A DNA stretch of 64,000 bases from Dactylonectria macrodidyma (Eukaryota > Ascomycota > Sordariomycetes > Hypocreales > Nectriaceae), in assembly GCA_020744425.1 (NCBI GenBank), contig JAGMUV010000024.1, forward strand, positions 496,001 through 560,000. The letters are read 5' to 3'. Of the stretch, positions 1-10,277 are shown piece by piece; positions within the stretch are counted from its first letter, which is position 1; each line of letters opens with the position of its first letter. Both the position numbers and the translations under genes were made by a program. The notes beneath the pieces are model-generated. The model was given only the letters and a program-made list of their open reading frames with translations. It searched no databases and was not told where the DNA came from.

Positions 1-511
1 GACTGGACCTTCCATTCCGCCATCATCCGGGCCAGCGGGTCAAGTGAGATAGTCTAGGTAGCAAGATAGATAGCTTTAGCGGTAGTTGCGTGGATTCTGG
101 ATACGGCCGATTCCCTCGGACCGAGGTGTAGGACTGCTTCCAACTTCCGCTTGTAATGGAGGCGTGTTGGAGTGCGCAGTCCCGCCCCGGGTATCAAGAA
201 GAACCCGCGACCCCGACTCTCGTACCTGCCCAGGCCCACTTTGTATTATACAGCGGCGGAGAGAGTCGATCACGTAGTTTAATTCCATTTCGGGGGTTCT
301 ACTGTGGACTTGTTGCTTGGTGGCTAAGCAGACATTGTAAGATGTCTGGCGTTCTCGTCCGGGTTGAAAACACTATAAAACGAAACATATCCAGCTTGTG
401 CGCAATGAAACTTCCTCTACATAACGAACTCTCAACTCATTCAAGACTTCACATTCTAAAGTTGATCTTCTACTGCCCACTCTACTCGACTTGCTTCTAC
501 GCCTTGTCATC
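1..511. other. Left-edge spacer and promoter of the hydrolase
   Basis: No gene is supported here. A TATAAAA box lies at 374-380, about 135 bases before the ATG of the alpha/beta hydrolase, and a pyrimidine-rich stretch precedes that ATG, as is usual for a fungal 5' leader. Confidence 0.5.
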
Positions 512-1567
512 ATGTCTCAACCTTCCCAATCCTGCCCGCCGTCATCGGCAACACTGCTTCGCCCACCCTACGACCCATTGCTTCTACCTGGGATCGAGGC
601 TTTTAAAACCACGATGCCGGCAGTTCTTGATCTCGCAGGACTCCGTTCCATCTCTGATGCCTTTAACCTGGACAGAGTTCTCGAATCTAAACCGCAATTT
701 GACCATGAGGATATTTCTGTCCCGGGCCTAGAGCCTGGCGACGACAACATCATTCTCGGCATTTTTTCTCCAAAGAACTCAACCAGGACCGACCGGGTAG
801 CTTTATACGTCGTCCATGGCGGGGGGCAAGTTTCGGGACACCGATTTATAGGTTTAGAGACGATAATGGGATACCTCGACGATCTCGAGGCTGTTGTCAT
901 TTCCGTCGAATACCGCCTTGCCCCTGAACACCGCGCCCCAGCCGCTCTACACGATGCATATGCCGGCTTAGTGTGGACTGCCGAGAACGCCTCTCATCTC
1001 GGGATTGACGTTTCAAAGATCATCGTCAGTGGAGGCTCAGGTGGAGGACCTATCGCTATGGGATCAGCCATGTTATGTCGCAATAATCAGAAGGAATACC
1101 CTTGTGCACTTATGCTCCAGACGCCGATGCTTGACGACCGTGATTGCACTACATCGTCTAAGCAATTTGCGCTTGACGGACCTTGGTGCGGCATAACGAA
1201 TCGCATGGCATGGGACCACGTACTGGGAACAGAGCGCGGGGGGGATGCTGTTAGCGAGCTGGTGGCTCCAGCTCGCGCAACAGACTTGAAGGGTCTTCCG
1301 CCTACCTTCATTGATGCCGGCACCTGTGAGGTATTCCGTGATGAGGCCGTTGCAGTTGCCTCAGTGCTGTGGAAATGCGGTGTCTCAGCAGAACTTCATA
1401 TATGGCCGGGAGCATACCACGGCTTCGATATGCTTAGCCAAGAAGCGCCTGTGTCTAGGGCTTCTAACAATATGAAGACCTCTTGGCTGAAAAGGATCAT
1501 TGCAGCCAGGGAAAGCGAACTGGCTGCTGCTACCTTGGCGGCAACTCTTGGACAGAAAGGTAACTGA
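512..1567 (+). CDS. Alpha/beta hydrolase, HSL/esterase family
   Basis: Single-exon gene of 351 residues, probably a cytosolic carboxylic-ester hydrolase; I see no signal peptide. The oxyanion-hole motif HGGG is at about residue 105. The nucleophile elbow reads GGSGG (the family normally has GDSAGG), with the serine near residue 175. A C-terminal aspartate in the VFRDEA context and a histidine in YHGFD complete the Ser-Asp-His triad. These are hallmarks of the hormone-sensitive-lipase-like (alpha/beta hydrolase fold-3) family. I start at the ATG at 512; the reading frame is open a little upstream but only through a TTG codon. Length is normal for the family. The substrate cannot be read from the sequence. 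Genes of this family occur in both catabolic and secondary-metabolite clusters, and this one has no close neighbour to decide between them. Confidence 0.88.
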   Translation: MSQPSQSCPPSSATLLRPPYDPLLLPGIEAFKTTMPAVLDLAGLRSISDAFNLDRVLESKPQFDHEDISVPGLEPGDDNIILGIFSPKNSTRTDRVALYVVHGGGQVSGHRFIGLETIMGYLDDLEAVVISVEYRLAPEHRAPAALHDAYAGLVWTAENASHLGIDVSKIIVSGGSGGGPIAMGSAMLCRNNQKEYPCALMLQTPMLDDRDCTTSSKQFALDGPWCGITNRMAWDHVLGTERGGDAVSELVAPARATDLKGLPPTFIDAGTCEVFRDEAVAVASVLWKCGVSAELHIWPGAYHGFDMLSQEAPVSRASNNMKTSWLKRIIAARESELAAATLAATLGQKGN

Positions 1568-3410
1568 TATAATTAAATAATCTGGGGAACCGATGCTGCA
1601 GTTTTTATTATCCTATGACTAGACTCCAGCGACCCCTTTGGTACTACTGTCAGCTTTTTTTATAGGCTCTTAGCTGCCTAAGTCAATACCACAGTTCCGT
1701 TCCCTTATATATCTATACGGATCTATTGCTTTAGTTTACTAACCCAGATCGCTATATTAGTTCTAATAGAAATAATAAAAAACTATAAAATAAAACGGCG
1801 GTACCACTACTATGATCTAACTTAGTGGTATAAGGTAGGTCCAAGATATTGTAATAACTGATTCAGTTATAAAGTAATGGAAAAAAATGTGCTTTTTTGA
1901 CCTTGTAGTAGCAGCAGGTCGCCCTTGATAGAGCGAACAGATAGATAGACGTAATAACCAAAAGTAGGTATATTATAGTTCTGGCAGTTATGGCCACCTG
2001 GTCCTAATCTGGGCTGGGATAGCAAGCTTATGTGGAATTCTTATAGAAAACCCTATGAATAGTACCTTGGGATCTAGACTTTACGCCCCAAGAACCCGTT
2101 AGCCCCAAGCTCCAATCCTCTATTATGAATTGCGGGTGCTGACAGAAGGAACCCGTCCCAGTTAGTCGGATGTCGCTCGCGGTGTCATCTGTGGCGGTCA
2201 GCCACTCTTACTGGCCCAGTCTTTTCAAGTCAGCTTGCCTTCCGCTGATCTCGCGGCCCTGTGCGAGGCTGGGCACAGAAGCGTTGCTTTAGGACAGTGC
2301 ACCGGATTCAATATTAATCTCCGAGCACTGGTTTTCCAGAAACTGCCTGTGGCATTTACTCCCACCGGTGCCACGTCAGTAACGAGCCGCTCTCTCGCCC
2401 GTGTTCCCCGGAAGAAGTGTCCTCAGGTTCTAGGGCCCCATGACAGAAGCTTGCGCACTCCTGGTCTAGTCAAATTTGGAGTGGTGGTGTGGCGGAGTGA
2501 TGAGGTAAAACAGGGCCTGGCGTCGAACATCCCGCCAGGCTAGCACGGATGATTGCGATTCGTGATCCACAGAGCGCGGTTCCTTCTACTCGTTTCTTCG
2601 TCCCATCCTTGAGACTGGAAGTGAGTTCCGAACCAAAGTGGAGAGAACTGTCCACGGTTCATGTGAAGATGGCTATATCGTCATCCTAACTGGTGAAGAT
2701 ATCTCGGAGAACCTCTGGAAAGAGATGGCTAGCTTTCTCATGACAAAGACTCCTCGAAGGTGGGTATCCAGGGCTCAGAAGCCCAATACCACAGACATTC
2801 CGAACCATCTTCCTCAATTTCTTCTCCCGAAGTCGCACGTTTAGCCTACCATAGACCAAGCGCTTGGGGCTGATGAGCTAATAGCATGGTCTCCTTAGCA
2901 GATTTAGAGGTTCTGATGGCTAGCAGGTGCACATTTGAATGGCGAAACATTTGCTTACGCGCCGGGGCCCCGGATGTGCGCTAATCCGGGGGTCAAAGAG
3001 TAAAGGGATGCTGCCAACAAACTTTTGAGCCTAACGTACACTTAGGCATGTTCCGAGGACGCTACGGGACGATCATTGATTACTGATTGCAAATAGTCTG
3101 ACGCATCTGGAATAGCAAAGGCTGAAGATCCCTCTATGCACGGCTTTGTGGCGTGCGACCAGATTGAGTTGAGGTTAGTGTGACCCAGTTGGCTGGAAAG
3201 CCACCCAACCCATCATCTCCTCGGCCAACGGCTGAAATGTGGTAAATCCGCGAGTCAAGCAAGGGGTTAAGTTGGTCTGATTTCCTCCCGCTCTCCCCGC
3301 ACGATCGTTCTCTACGACTACTCATCTTCGGCAGCGGCAGCAGTAGCATGAAATCGAAGGCGATCGACCGGCGACTCCACTCAGACTTGATGTCCTGACC
3401 CAACTCAATC
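1568..3410. other. Gene-poor spacer, partly AT-rich
   Basis: About 1.8 kb with no supportable gene. The part from 1570 to 2050 is AT-rich. Short open frames around 2235-2840 have no recognisable domain and no clear start or intron signals. The last few hundred bases should hold the promoter of the membrane protein that follows. Confidence 0.5.
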
Positions 3411-4769
3411 ATGAAACCACCTCAGGCGACCGTGGTTCAGCATGGCCCAAAGCCGGCGACGATCTTGGTTCGGTCCCTCCTTGTGGCAGCTGTCACACCT
3501 TTGTTCATCACATACTAACTCGGAAAGGGTGTGTCGTTTGGCTTGCTCGGCATCTCCGCGGGACTCATCGCCGCCCGGCTGTATCTCCGCCTTAGAATCC
3601 AAAAGAGGAAATTGCTGGTCAGCGATCTGCTCATGGTCGCAACACTACTCATGGGCATTCCTCCGACCGTCATCCTGATCTCCCTGAACAGACTAGGCGC
3701 GCTTGATCCAGCTGTCACAACAACTTTGCAAAATTTCCGTGGAAATCCTGCAAACCTACCACAGATCATCAAGGTATGAGCTTCCAACAGTCTCAAAGGC
3801 TGGGTAGAGGGTGATGTGACTGACTGACTCAAAACAAGTTGTTCTGGATCGGAGCTATACCATTCCTAACAACACTGTCCCTATGCAAGGCAACGCTTCT
3901 CTCCATGTACTTGCAAATATTCCCCAAATTTATGCGCAAACGGAGGATATTTTTATGGGCGGTAATAGGGTATACCTCCATGGCATACGTGGTAGCGATG
4001 GGGTTGATATTTGGCCTGTGTACGCCAATTGAGGAAAATTGGTATGCATGAGACGATTGTCTCCGATTTACTAATTATTGCTGATGAATGACATAGGAAC
4101 CCAACATCAAGATGTCCCATTGAACAAGGCAAAGTTGGCTTCAACATCAATTGGAGTCTCCACTTCGTTGGCGACGTTCTAGGTGAGATGGGCAAACACC
4201 TACGCAGCGATGCAGTACTGGAAAATGTGAACGTGCTAATTTCTGTAGTCTTCGCTCTCCCTTGGCTCATCGTAACCCAAATACAAGTCAGGAAAACACT
4301 CAAGATCGGCATCTACTGCACGTTCCTCCTGGGCCTCGTTGACATTTGCTTTACGATACTCCGCTTTGCCAGTCTACACAGGGCATCAGTTGATAGCTCA
4401 CTTCCTATCGGGTTGACAGGTGAGCTCAACGATGATACAACGGGAACTTGCAATTATTTAGTCTAGAGTGTGCTAACGCGAGTAGTGATGTGGAGTTCTC
4501 TCGATGCCAACATAGGGATTATCATTGCGTGCCTACCCGCATTGAGGCCATATTTCAACAAGAACTACGGTGGTTGTGGTGAACAGTCGTCGAGCTCTTA
4601 CCCTGCGACCGTAGGTCACTCAGAAACAAGGCTGGGGAAGCGGTCCGTCTCAGGGAACAAACGAAACGGATCTAATGCGATGGATGAAGTGGATCTGTAC
4701 ATGTCGGATGTTGAAAGGAGGAGCCCAACGAATGGAAGTGAATTGGAGTTGGTACCGACGAAAAAGTGA
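3411..4769 (+). CDS. Rhodopsin/Pth11-like seven-helix integral membrane protein
   Basis: Six exons encode roughly 350 residues of the fungal rhodopsin-domain (SAT4/Pth11-like) membrane family. The spliced protein opens with the family-typical short N-terminus (residues near QATVVQHG), followed by hydrophobic segments including GLLGISAGLIAARLYLR, an AIPFLTTLSLCKATLLSMYL helix with a TM3-like cysteine, and a VFALPWLIVTQIQ helix. The tail is polar and serine-rich. Introns lie near 3774-3838, 4042-4096, 4181-4246 and 4421-4487, with good GT-AG borders. The first one (about 3483-3527, TACTAAC branch point) has an uncertain 5' end. Members are usually putative GPCR-like sensors of the plasma membrane; ligand and partners are unknown. 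It stands alone, with wide spacers on both sides. Confidence 0.82.
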
Positions 4770-7081
4770 GTGGAAGAGTTTCGCAGAATGCAAAAGTGAC
4801 ATGCTTACATACCTTGACAGACCGGTATCTCATCCCGACTTGGCTTGATCCCAACGACTCGGAGATTTGTCACTAAGGACGGCATTTAATAGACATACAA
4901 GTCAACGTCACCCGTCCGCTATAGTAGATCAGTCTCGTACCGACGTTTTTCAACTCAAGGTTCAGAAGAAGCCAGAGACTTATCCGGGGTTGCGTAGCGT
5001 GAAAGTTGCCCTTCCCTTCAGGAGGGGTATTTACTACGCTGTCGGATCTTGGGGTGGTGCGATTTCCTGACCCCTGCAGGTCTAAGCTGTATGCCTAGCC
5101 CACTCACTTTCAGGCCCACTGTAGTAACCGCATAATGTAGAACGGTGAGAAATAATCTTACCTCTGCGGTTGGTGGAGTCGAACCTTGTACTAAGAGAGC
5201 AGCTTAGGACAACCTATTCTGCTCTGCCTGGATGCGGCTGCAAAGTTCGGTCCGACTGTTGTCATCAAAATCACACAATTTTGATGCCTGTTAATTAAGA
5301 AGCGCTTAGGCTTGTCCTAGAAATTGCACGGATGCTTGCGGAAAGGAGATAGAGGAAAGGGCATGCGAGGGCAGCCCAGGAAGCTCCAAGACTCTTGATA
5401 GATCTGGAGAATCACTGCCCATCCATGTTTAACTAGCTTGGGCAGCATAACTCAGGCGAAAAATTAGTGAGACGGCGAGTCTGTAAGATTTTCTGCGGAG
5501 AGCGTAGAGCGTAAGGGTCGCAAGCGGCCTCTGACGCGGGGAGGCTAATTCTTTTCACTGCGATGAGAGACGCGATTATTCGCCACAGTGTCCATGGAGA
5601 GTTGGCATCAGCCTCCTAGGCACTCTATCTTTGGCTTCGGTGTAACACATGAGGTACGGTCTTGCGGTCCCTCACGAATCGCTTTTTATTTTAAGTAGGT
5701 ATTGTCAGGGTTTGTATTGTTGTTATGGTTTAAGCATATGCAAGCTGCTGCGACTGTGCGAGCGCTCTAATGTTCCCTCTCGGTTTCAGGTCGCCGATGT
5801 GTAACTGCTCATGCATGTGAACAGGGAAATACGGACCGCAACTCGGTGCGATTTGGTTCTTCTTTTGAAGATCATAGTAGCTATTACAGATTACGTTGAG
5901 ACCTTGGGCTTTTTGTTTCATGTTGTGCTTCTTTTGGCCTCATTTAACAACGTCGGTCCCTGGCCTCTGGAGTTCAACTGGGTTTAACGCAAGATATGGA
6001 CGTAGCAATAAAAGCTTCTACACTGGACCTGTCTGGATCAGATGCTAAGAGTTGGGGCACTGAGATAACTGGGGCGCTGAGATACCTTGATGGGTTTCAA
6101 GTGTCTTGTTCCCGCATGTCGACAGACTCGGGACATCGGTTGCTCATCGGATGTCGGTCTCGGTCTCGGTGTTAGAACGGGTCAAATGAGAGACTGAATA
6201 GAGAACATAGGCCTGAGCATCGCAAGTGGAATATCGTTAAGGCCAAGCTGTTGGATTATTGCCTGACAAGAGTCATAATGCCCAGCAACGCCTGATGAGA
6301 TAGTCATTCTGTGTTCTTAGCAAAAAAAAATCTTCTGCATCTCGTGCATCTCATTATCGGTCTGAGAAGGGCTAGCATGAGCCCTGGCATACACAATCTC
6401 CGAGACTTAAACTTTCCACCTTGACTCTTTAGGTATCCTGGTCTATGCTTTTCACGATTTGCCTGTTACGCTTGCTTGAGTACATCGTGCCATGAGTGGA
6501 CACTTGACTGGCCCCCCACGAACTCCATGGCCGTTTTTCAGGTCTTTCTAGAACGCGTTGGTCGCGTTTATTTACTGCCCACGGCTTATGATTGAGCTAA
6601 TTATGTGGAGCGGGAAGACCCATAAACGGTTGACTTTGTTTCTCCAGCCATTCAAGACCCCTGCGGTACGAAGTCCCTGAGTTATATTACGCGATGTTGC
6701 ATCACGCCCTAGATTGATAAGATAATCCGCGCATCTTGGCTCAGCGGCGGTGCGTGTCACAAGTCTTCGTCTGATCGACGGAAGCTTTCCGCACATCCAC
6801 TATGCTAGCCGCTTGGGGAAGCAAATGTGCGAGTGCTTTTGCATTACGATATAGCAATTGTGCTTTGCCCACCCGATGTCGGCAAAGGGCGTGATGCTTG
6901 CTAGGACTGGGATTGTAGGATGGATACGAAAGAATTTTGAGCTGTGGGGAGCTTTTGCTTGTATTGCGCGCCGTGATTATGTCTTAAAGAGATGAGTTCG
7001 GGCGTCGAAGAGTACCATTCTGGTTCGCCTTGTCCTCTTCCTAACCATTCGCCAGCATAACCCCAAATCAACCTCCTCGCT
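4770..7081. other. Gene-poor spacer with double GATA site near its right end
   Basis: About 2.3 kb without a supportable gene. Only short open frames without domains are present. At 6713-6728 two GATA cores lie back to back (TTGATAAGATAA), about 360 bases before the siderophore-type carrier. Confidence 0.5.
6713..6728 (+). promoter_or_regulatory. Candidate double GATA-factor site
   Basis: The stretch GATTGATAAGATAATC carries two overlapping GATA cores. Iron-responsive GATA repressors (SreA/Urbs1/Fep1 type) act on ATCWGATAA-like sites before siderophore transporter genes. The match to that consensus is only partial, so the role is inference from position. Confidence 0.3.
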
Positions 7082-8797
7082 ATGGCGTCGACAGACAAGG
7101 ATGCCGAGGGCAAAGACCTCGGGTCGAAAGAAGTAGCCGCCGAGCCACAGATGGCAACGTCCGACACCTCCGACACTGCTCCAGCTGAGCAGAAGCTGCC
7201 AGGCGTCCTGCGCATGGAAGCCCTTAATAGCGAGCTGACTTTTCCGGAACGATGCTGCCTATTTCTGAGCATCTTCTTCATCGCTTACGCTTTCGTCATG
7301 GACGCTGTGACTCGGAGCACCTACCAGAGCTACGCGACTTCGAGTTACGCCCAGCACTCGCTGCTCTCGACGATAAATGTCATCAAGGGTGTCATCGCGG
7401 CCGCTGTTCAGCCGCTGGTGGCCAAGCTGTCCGACTTGATTGGCCGCATGGAGCTGTTCCTCGTCCTCACGGCCTTCTACGTCCTCGGCAGCATCATCGA
7501 AGCGAGCAGCACCAACGTCCAAGGCTTCGCGGTCGGCGCTCTCTTCTACCAGATCGGATACATCTCGACCATCTCGATTTTCGAAATCATCATCGCCGAC
7601 CTCACCTCCCTCCGAAGCCGAGTCTTCTTCATCTTCATCCCCAACATGCCCTACATTATCAACACCTGGGTTGGCGGCGACGTGGCCTCAGCTGTTCTAG
7701 GCGCAACGACCTGGCAATGGGGAATCGGTATGTGGTGTATCATATACCCAATTTGCAGTATTCCCTTCATCGCCATCATGGTGTTTGTTGGGCGTCGCGC
7801 TGCCAAGAAGCAGCCGGCAGCAGCAAAGGTGCCACTGGGCTCTATCACGGATCTCTTCTGGAAGCTCGACATCGTTGGAATTTTCCTTCTCACCGCGGTC
7901 TTGTCCATGATCCTGATCCCTCTCACACTGGCGGGTGGTGCAAGCCAAAAATGGAAAACTGCTGGAATCTTGACCCCGTTGATTCTCGGCGTCCTCTTGA
8001 TGCCCGTGTTCGTGTTATGGGAGATGAAGGCGAGCCACCCAATGATACCAGCCTATCTCATGCGAGAACGCGGTATCTGGGCAGCACTTGGCCTGGGTAC
8101 TTTTGTGTCCTTCTCATACTACACCCAGGCTGACTTTCTGTACACGGTCCTCTACGTCAGCTACAACTTTAGCGTCGCCACCGCCACGCGCGTAGCATCT
8201 GTATACAGCTTCTGTTCTGTCGTTGGTGGTGCCGCCCTGGGTCTCGTTATCTTCAAGGTTCGCAGACTGAAACCTTTTATTCTTGGTGGCCTTGGCCTTT
8301 GGTTGGTTGCCTATGGAATCCTCATTCACTTCAGAGGAGGCACCGGCGGTTCATCGCAAGCTGGAGTGATTGCTGGACAAGCTCTTTTGGGCATCGCCGG
8401 CGGATCATTCCCATTCCCCAACTTGGCAGGTGCCCAGGCCTTGGCCAAGCACGAGGACATGGCAGTTGTTACGAGTCTTCTTTTGACCATGAACAATGTC
8501 GGCGTGGCCCTCGGAAGTTGCGTCTCGGGAGCCATATGGACGCAGACCCTTTACCACAGGCTCCAAAAGGACCTCTCACCCAATGCTGAATTAGCTGCCG
8601 CAGTCTATGCTTCTCCTCTGTACGTGGTCCCGGAATACCCAGTCGGAACAGAGGAGCGCGCGGCTATCATTGAGAGTTACCAGTATATCCAGAGACTGTT
8701 GACGATTACTGGCATCTGCCTGACGGTTCCCATGGTGGCGTTTGCCTTGTGTCTGCGGAATACGAAGCTTCCTAAGCACAAGCAAACGATGGTTTAG
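7082..8797 (+). CDS. MFS siderophore-iron transporter-like protein (ARN/SIT family)
   Basis: Intronless gene of 571 residues. A charged cytoplasmic N-terminus of about 65 residues precedes a membrane domain that I read as 14 helices. The start of the membrane part (FFIAYAFVMDAVTRSTYQSY) and the segments LSTINVIKGVIAAAVQPLVA and LSDLIGRMELFL match the layout of fungal siderophore transporters (Arn/Sit1, MirB, Taf1), where a tyrosine-rich first loop and a (K/S)LSDxxGR loop are conserved. The expected role is uptake of a ferric siderophore across the plasma membrane. No siderophore biosynthesis gene is nearby, so it may import xenosiderophores. The ATG at 7082 is in a good context. A paired GATA site upstream would fit iron regulation. 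A drug-efflux DHA2 role is less likely. Confidence 0.88.
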   Translation: MASTDKDAEGKDLGSKEVAAEPQMATSDTSDTAPAEQKLPGVLRMEALNSELTFPERCCLFLSIFFIAYAFVMDAVTRSTYQSYATSSYAQHSLLSTINVIKGVIAAAVQPLVAKLSDLIGRMELFLVLTAFYVLGSIIEASSTNVQGFAVGALFYQIGYISTISIFEIIIADLTSLRSRVFFIFIPNMPYIINTWVGGDVASAVLGATTWQWGIGMWCIIYPICSIPFIAIMVFVGRRAAKKQPAAAKVPLGSITDLFWKLDIVGIFLLTAVLSMILIPLTLAGGASQKWKTAGILTPLILGVLLMPVFVLWEMKASHPMIPAYLMRERGIWAALGLGTFVSFSYYTQADFLYTVLYVSYNFSVATATRVASVYSFCSVVGGAALGLVIFKVRRLKPFILGGLGLWLVAYGILIHFRGGTGGSSQAGVIAGQALLGIAGGSFPFPNLAGAQALAKHEDMAVVTSLLLTMNNVGVALGSCVSGAIWTQTLYHRLQKDLSPNAELAAAVYASPLYVVPEYPVGTEERAAIIESYQYIQRLLTITGICLTVPMVAFALCLRNTKLPKHKQTMV

Positions 8798-9363
8798 TAG
8801 GTCGTGACTTGGGGTGGAGCGTGTATTGTATTTCTTCCAGCAGCTTGAATCAACCTATTTAATAGTGTCAACTTTTAGTCTTAATAGAGAGACTCAAATT
8901 CTTGGCTCGTCAATTTGCTGAGGGGGGAATAAATGGAAAGAACCCAGAGCCAAGTCAGCAACAAGGGCGAGGACAAGGCTACGCTACGCCGCCAGATGGT
9001 ATTCAGCCATCATCCGGCGACAGGCAAGAGGTTCGGTGAAGGCTATCACCCAATTTTTGTCAGCCTCAAACCCTGGGCTCTGAATGGCGGGTCGTCAGAC
9101 CTGAAGGGCGAGTGTACGTGAGCTTGGGGTCCACGTGTCTGGTGACGCCAGAATTGTCAGACTGATCCTCCTTCTCCATAGCCACAAGAAACAGTAAGCA
9201 GCCAGTTGGCTCTCATCTATAAATAGGGAGCATATTGGAAAATCGCTGAGTTGATGCTGCTTTCTCCCGAAATCGCTATCCACATAATTACTGACTCACT
9301 TGGCTGCCTCCTTCCATCATTTCTTTTTACAATCAACTCAATTATTGACAGTATCTAGCCCCA
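8798..9363. other. Spacer with TATA box
   Basis: No gene seen. TATAAATAG at 9219-9227 lies about 140 bases before the ATG of the decayed ankyrin gene and probably was its promoter. Confidence 0.45.
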
Positions 9364-9895
9364 ATGGGAGATCTTGAAAAGAAATGTGAGATGATTCTCA
9401 CCTCATGCTCCAATGGCAATGTGCCGAAACTAGATATTGTTTCAGGAGCTCGACATTGGCCCTGACCAGCCCAAAAATGAGTGGGATATTGACAAAATAT
9501 TGCACCGGAACGTCACACGCCTTCAGTTCGCAATATGCTATTCGCTGCTGTGCAAGGCGAGCAGTTCGACTCCCTCGCGTTTCTATTTTCCAACTTTCCC
9601 AACTCTAGTCTGAACGGCAGCCCCATACGCGCAGCTATCGACAAGGGCAACATCGAACTTCTCGGGGCGATCTGCAAGCTCGATCCGGAAGCAGCCAACG
9701 GCGAGATTGAACAGGTACAGCCGCTCTGATGTTCTGGAGGTCCTGTTTGCGAGAGGCAAAGACCTTCCCACAGCATGGTACCCATCCCTGGAGGAATTGG
9801 TCCATCGCGCAGAGGAAAGTAATAATGAGGATATGGTGGCTCTCATCAAGCGTATCCATTCCGGAATCAAGAGGTACCCTCGCAGCTCTAGTTGA
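9364..9895 (+). pseudogene. Decayed ankyrin-repeat gene
   Basis: Fragments of one ankyrin-like protein sit in order but in changing frames. The ATG at 9364 opens MGDLEKKCEMILTSCSNGNV. From 9443 a second frame gives QELDIGPDQPKNEWDIDKIL. From about 9520 a third frame gives MLFAAVQGEQFDSLAFLF and the ankyrin-like GSPIRAAIDKGNIELLGAIC. From about 9715 yet another frame gives RSDVLEVLFARGKDLP, and the reading ends at a stop at 9893-9895. None of the frame changes can be bridged by an intron of normal size, because the possible GT-AG pairs are about 25 bases apart. The piece expected between the two ankyrin parts is missing. I infer at least two indels plus an internal deletion. TATAAATAG upstream supports a former gene start. 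Confidence 0.65.
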
Positions 9896-10277
9896 GAGAT
9901 TACATTCCAAATTTAGTCCACATACAGCGAAGAAGAATTAGTGGTGTACCTCAGGGAGCATTTGCTAAATGATGTGGGAAGTTAGGATTTTATCTCTTGA
10001 TCATCTGTCCGCAATTGCCGCTATCGTCTGGGTTCTCGAATTCGAGTGCTACATGACATTTAGAGTTCTATCTTCTAATCCATGTAGTCTCGTCACTACG
10101 TGTGTCATGGCTTTATCTTTGGCTAGCGCTGAACTGGCGGGTTGCTCTGATAAGGAAAAGTGGGTGACTCGGCTCGTACCCGATTCCGATATCTACGATT
10201 CCGTTCGTGGTGTCAGCCCAAGCCATCAATCTTCATCTTCCAATCGAAGCGGATGCAAGGATTGCTGTTCCACAGCC
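9896..10277. other. Promoter spacer of the Zn2Cys6 regulator
   Basis: No separate gene. The regulator frame is open upstream to about 9969, with ATGs at 9969 and 10107, but that part has no domain and I take it as leader. Confidence 0.4.

Noticed and set aside
2235..2843. Two short open frames that could be a small gene
   Set aside because: No domain, no intron joining them, and alternative (non-ATG) starts; too weak to report as a gene.
5160..5240. Possible tRNA on the minus strand, because of GGTTCGACTCC
   Set aside because: The T-stem pairs only two bases, no acceptor or anticodon stem can be drawn, and no CCA-adjacent discriminator fits.
7252..8133. Long overlapping plus-strand open frame of 293 codons
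   Set aside because: It is the +2 shadow of the siderophore-type carrier and has a composition (His/Arg-rich) without any domain.
9969..10277. N-terminal extension of the first Zn2Cys6 regulator
   Set aside because: The frame is open but the extra residues have no domain and would push the zinc cluster far from the N-terminus, unlike relatives.
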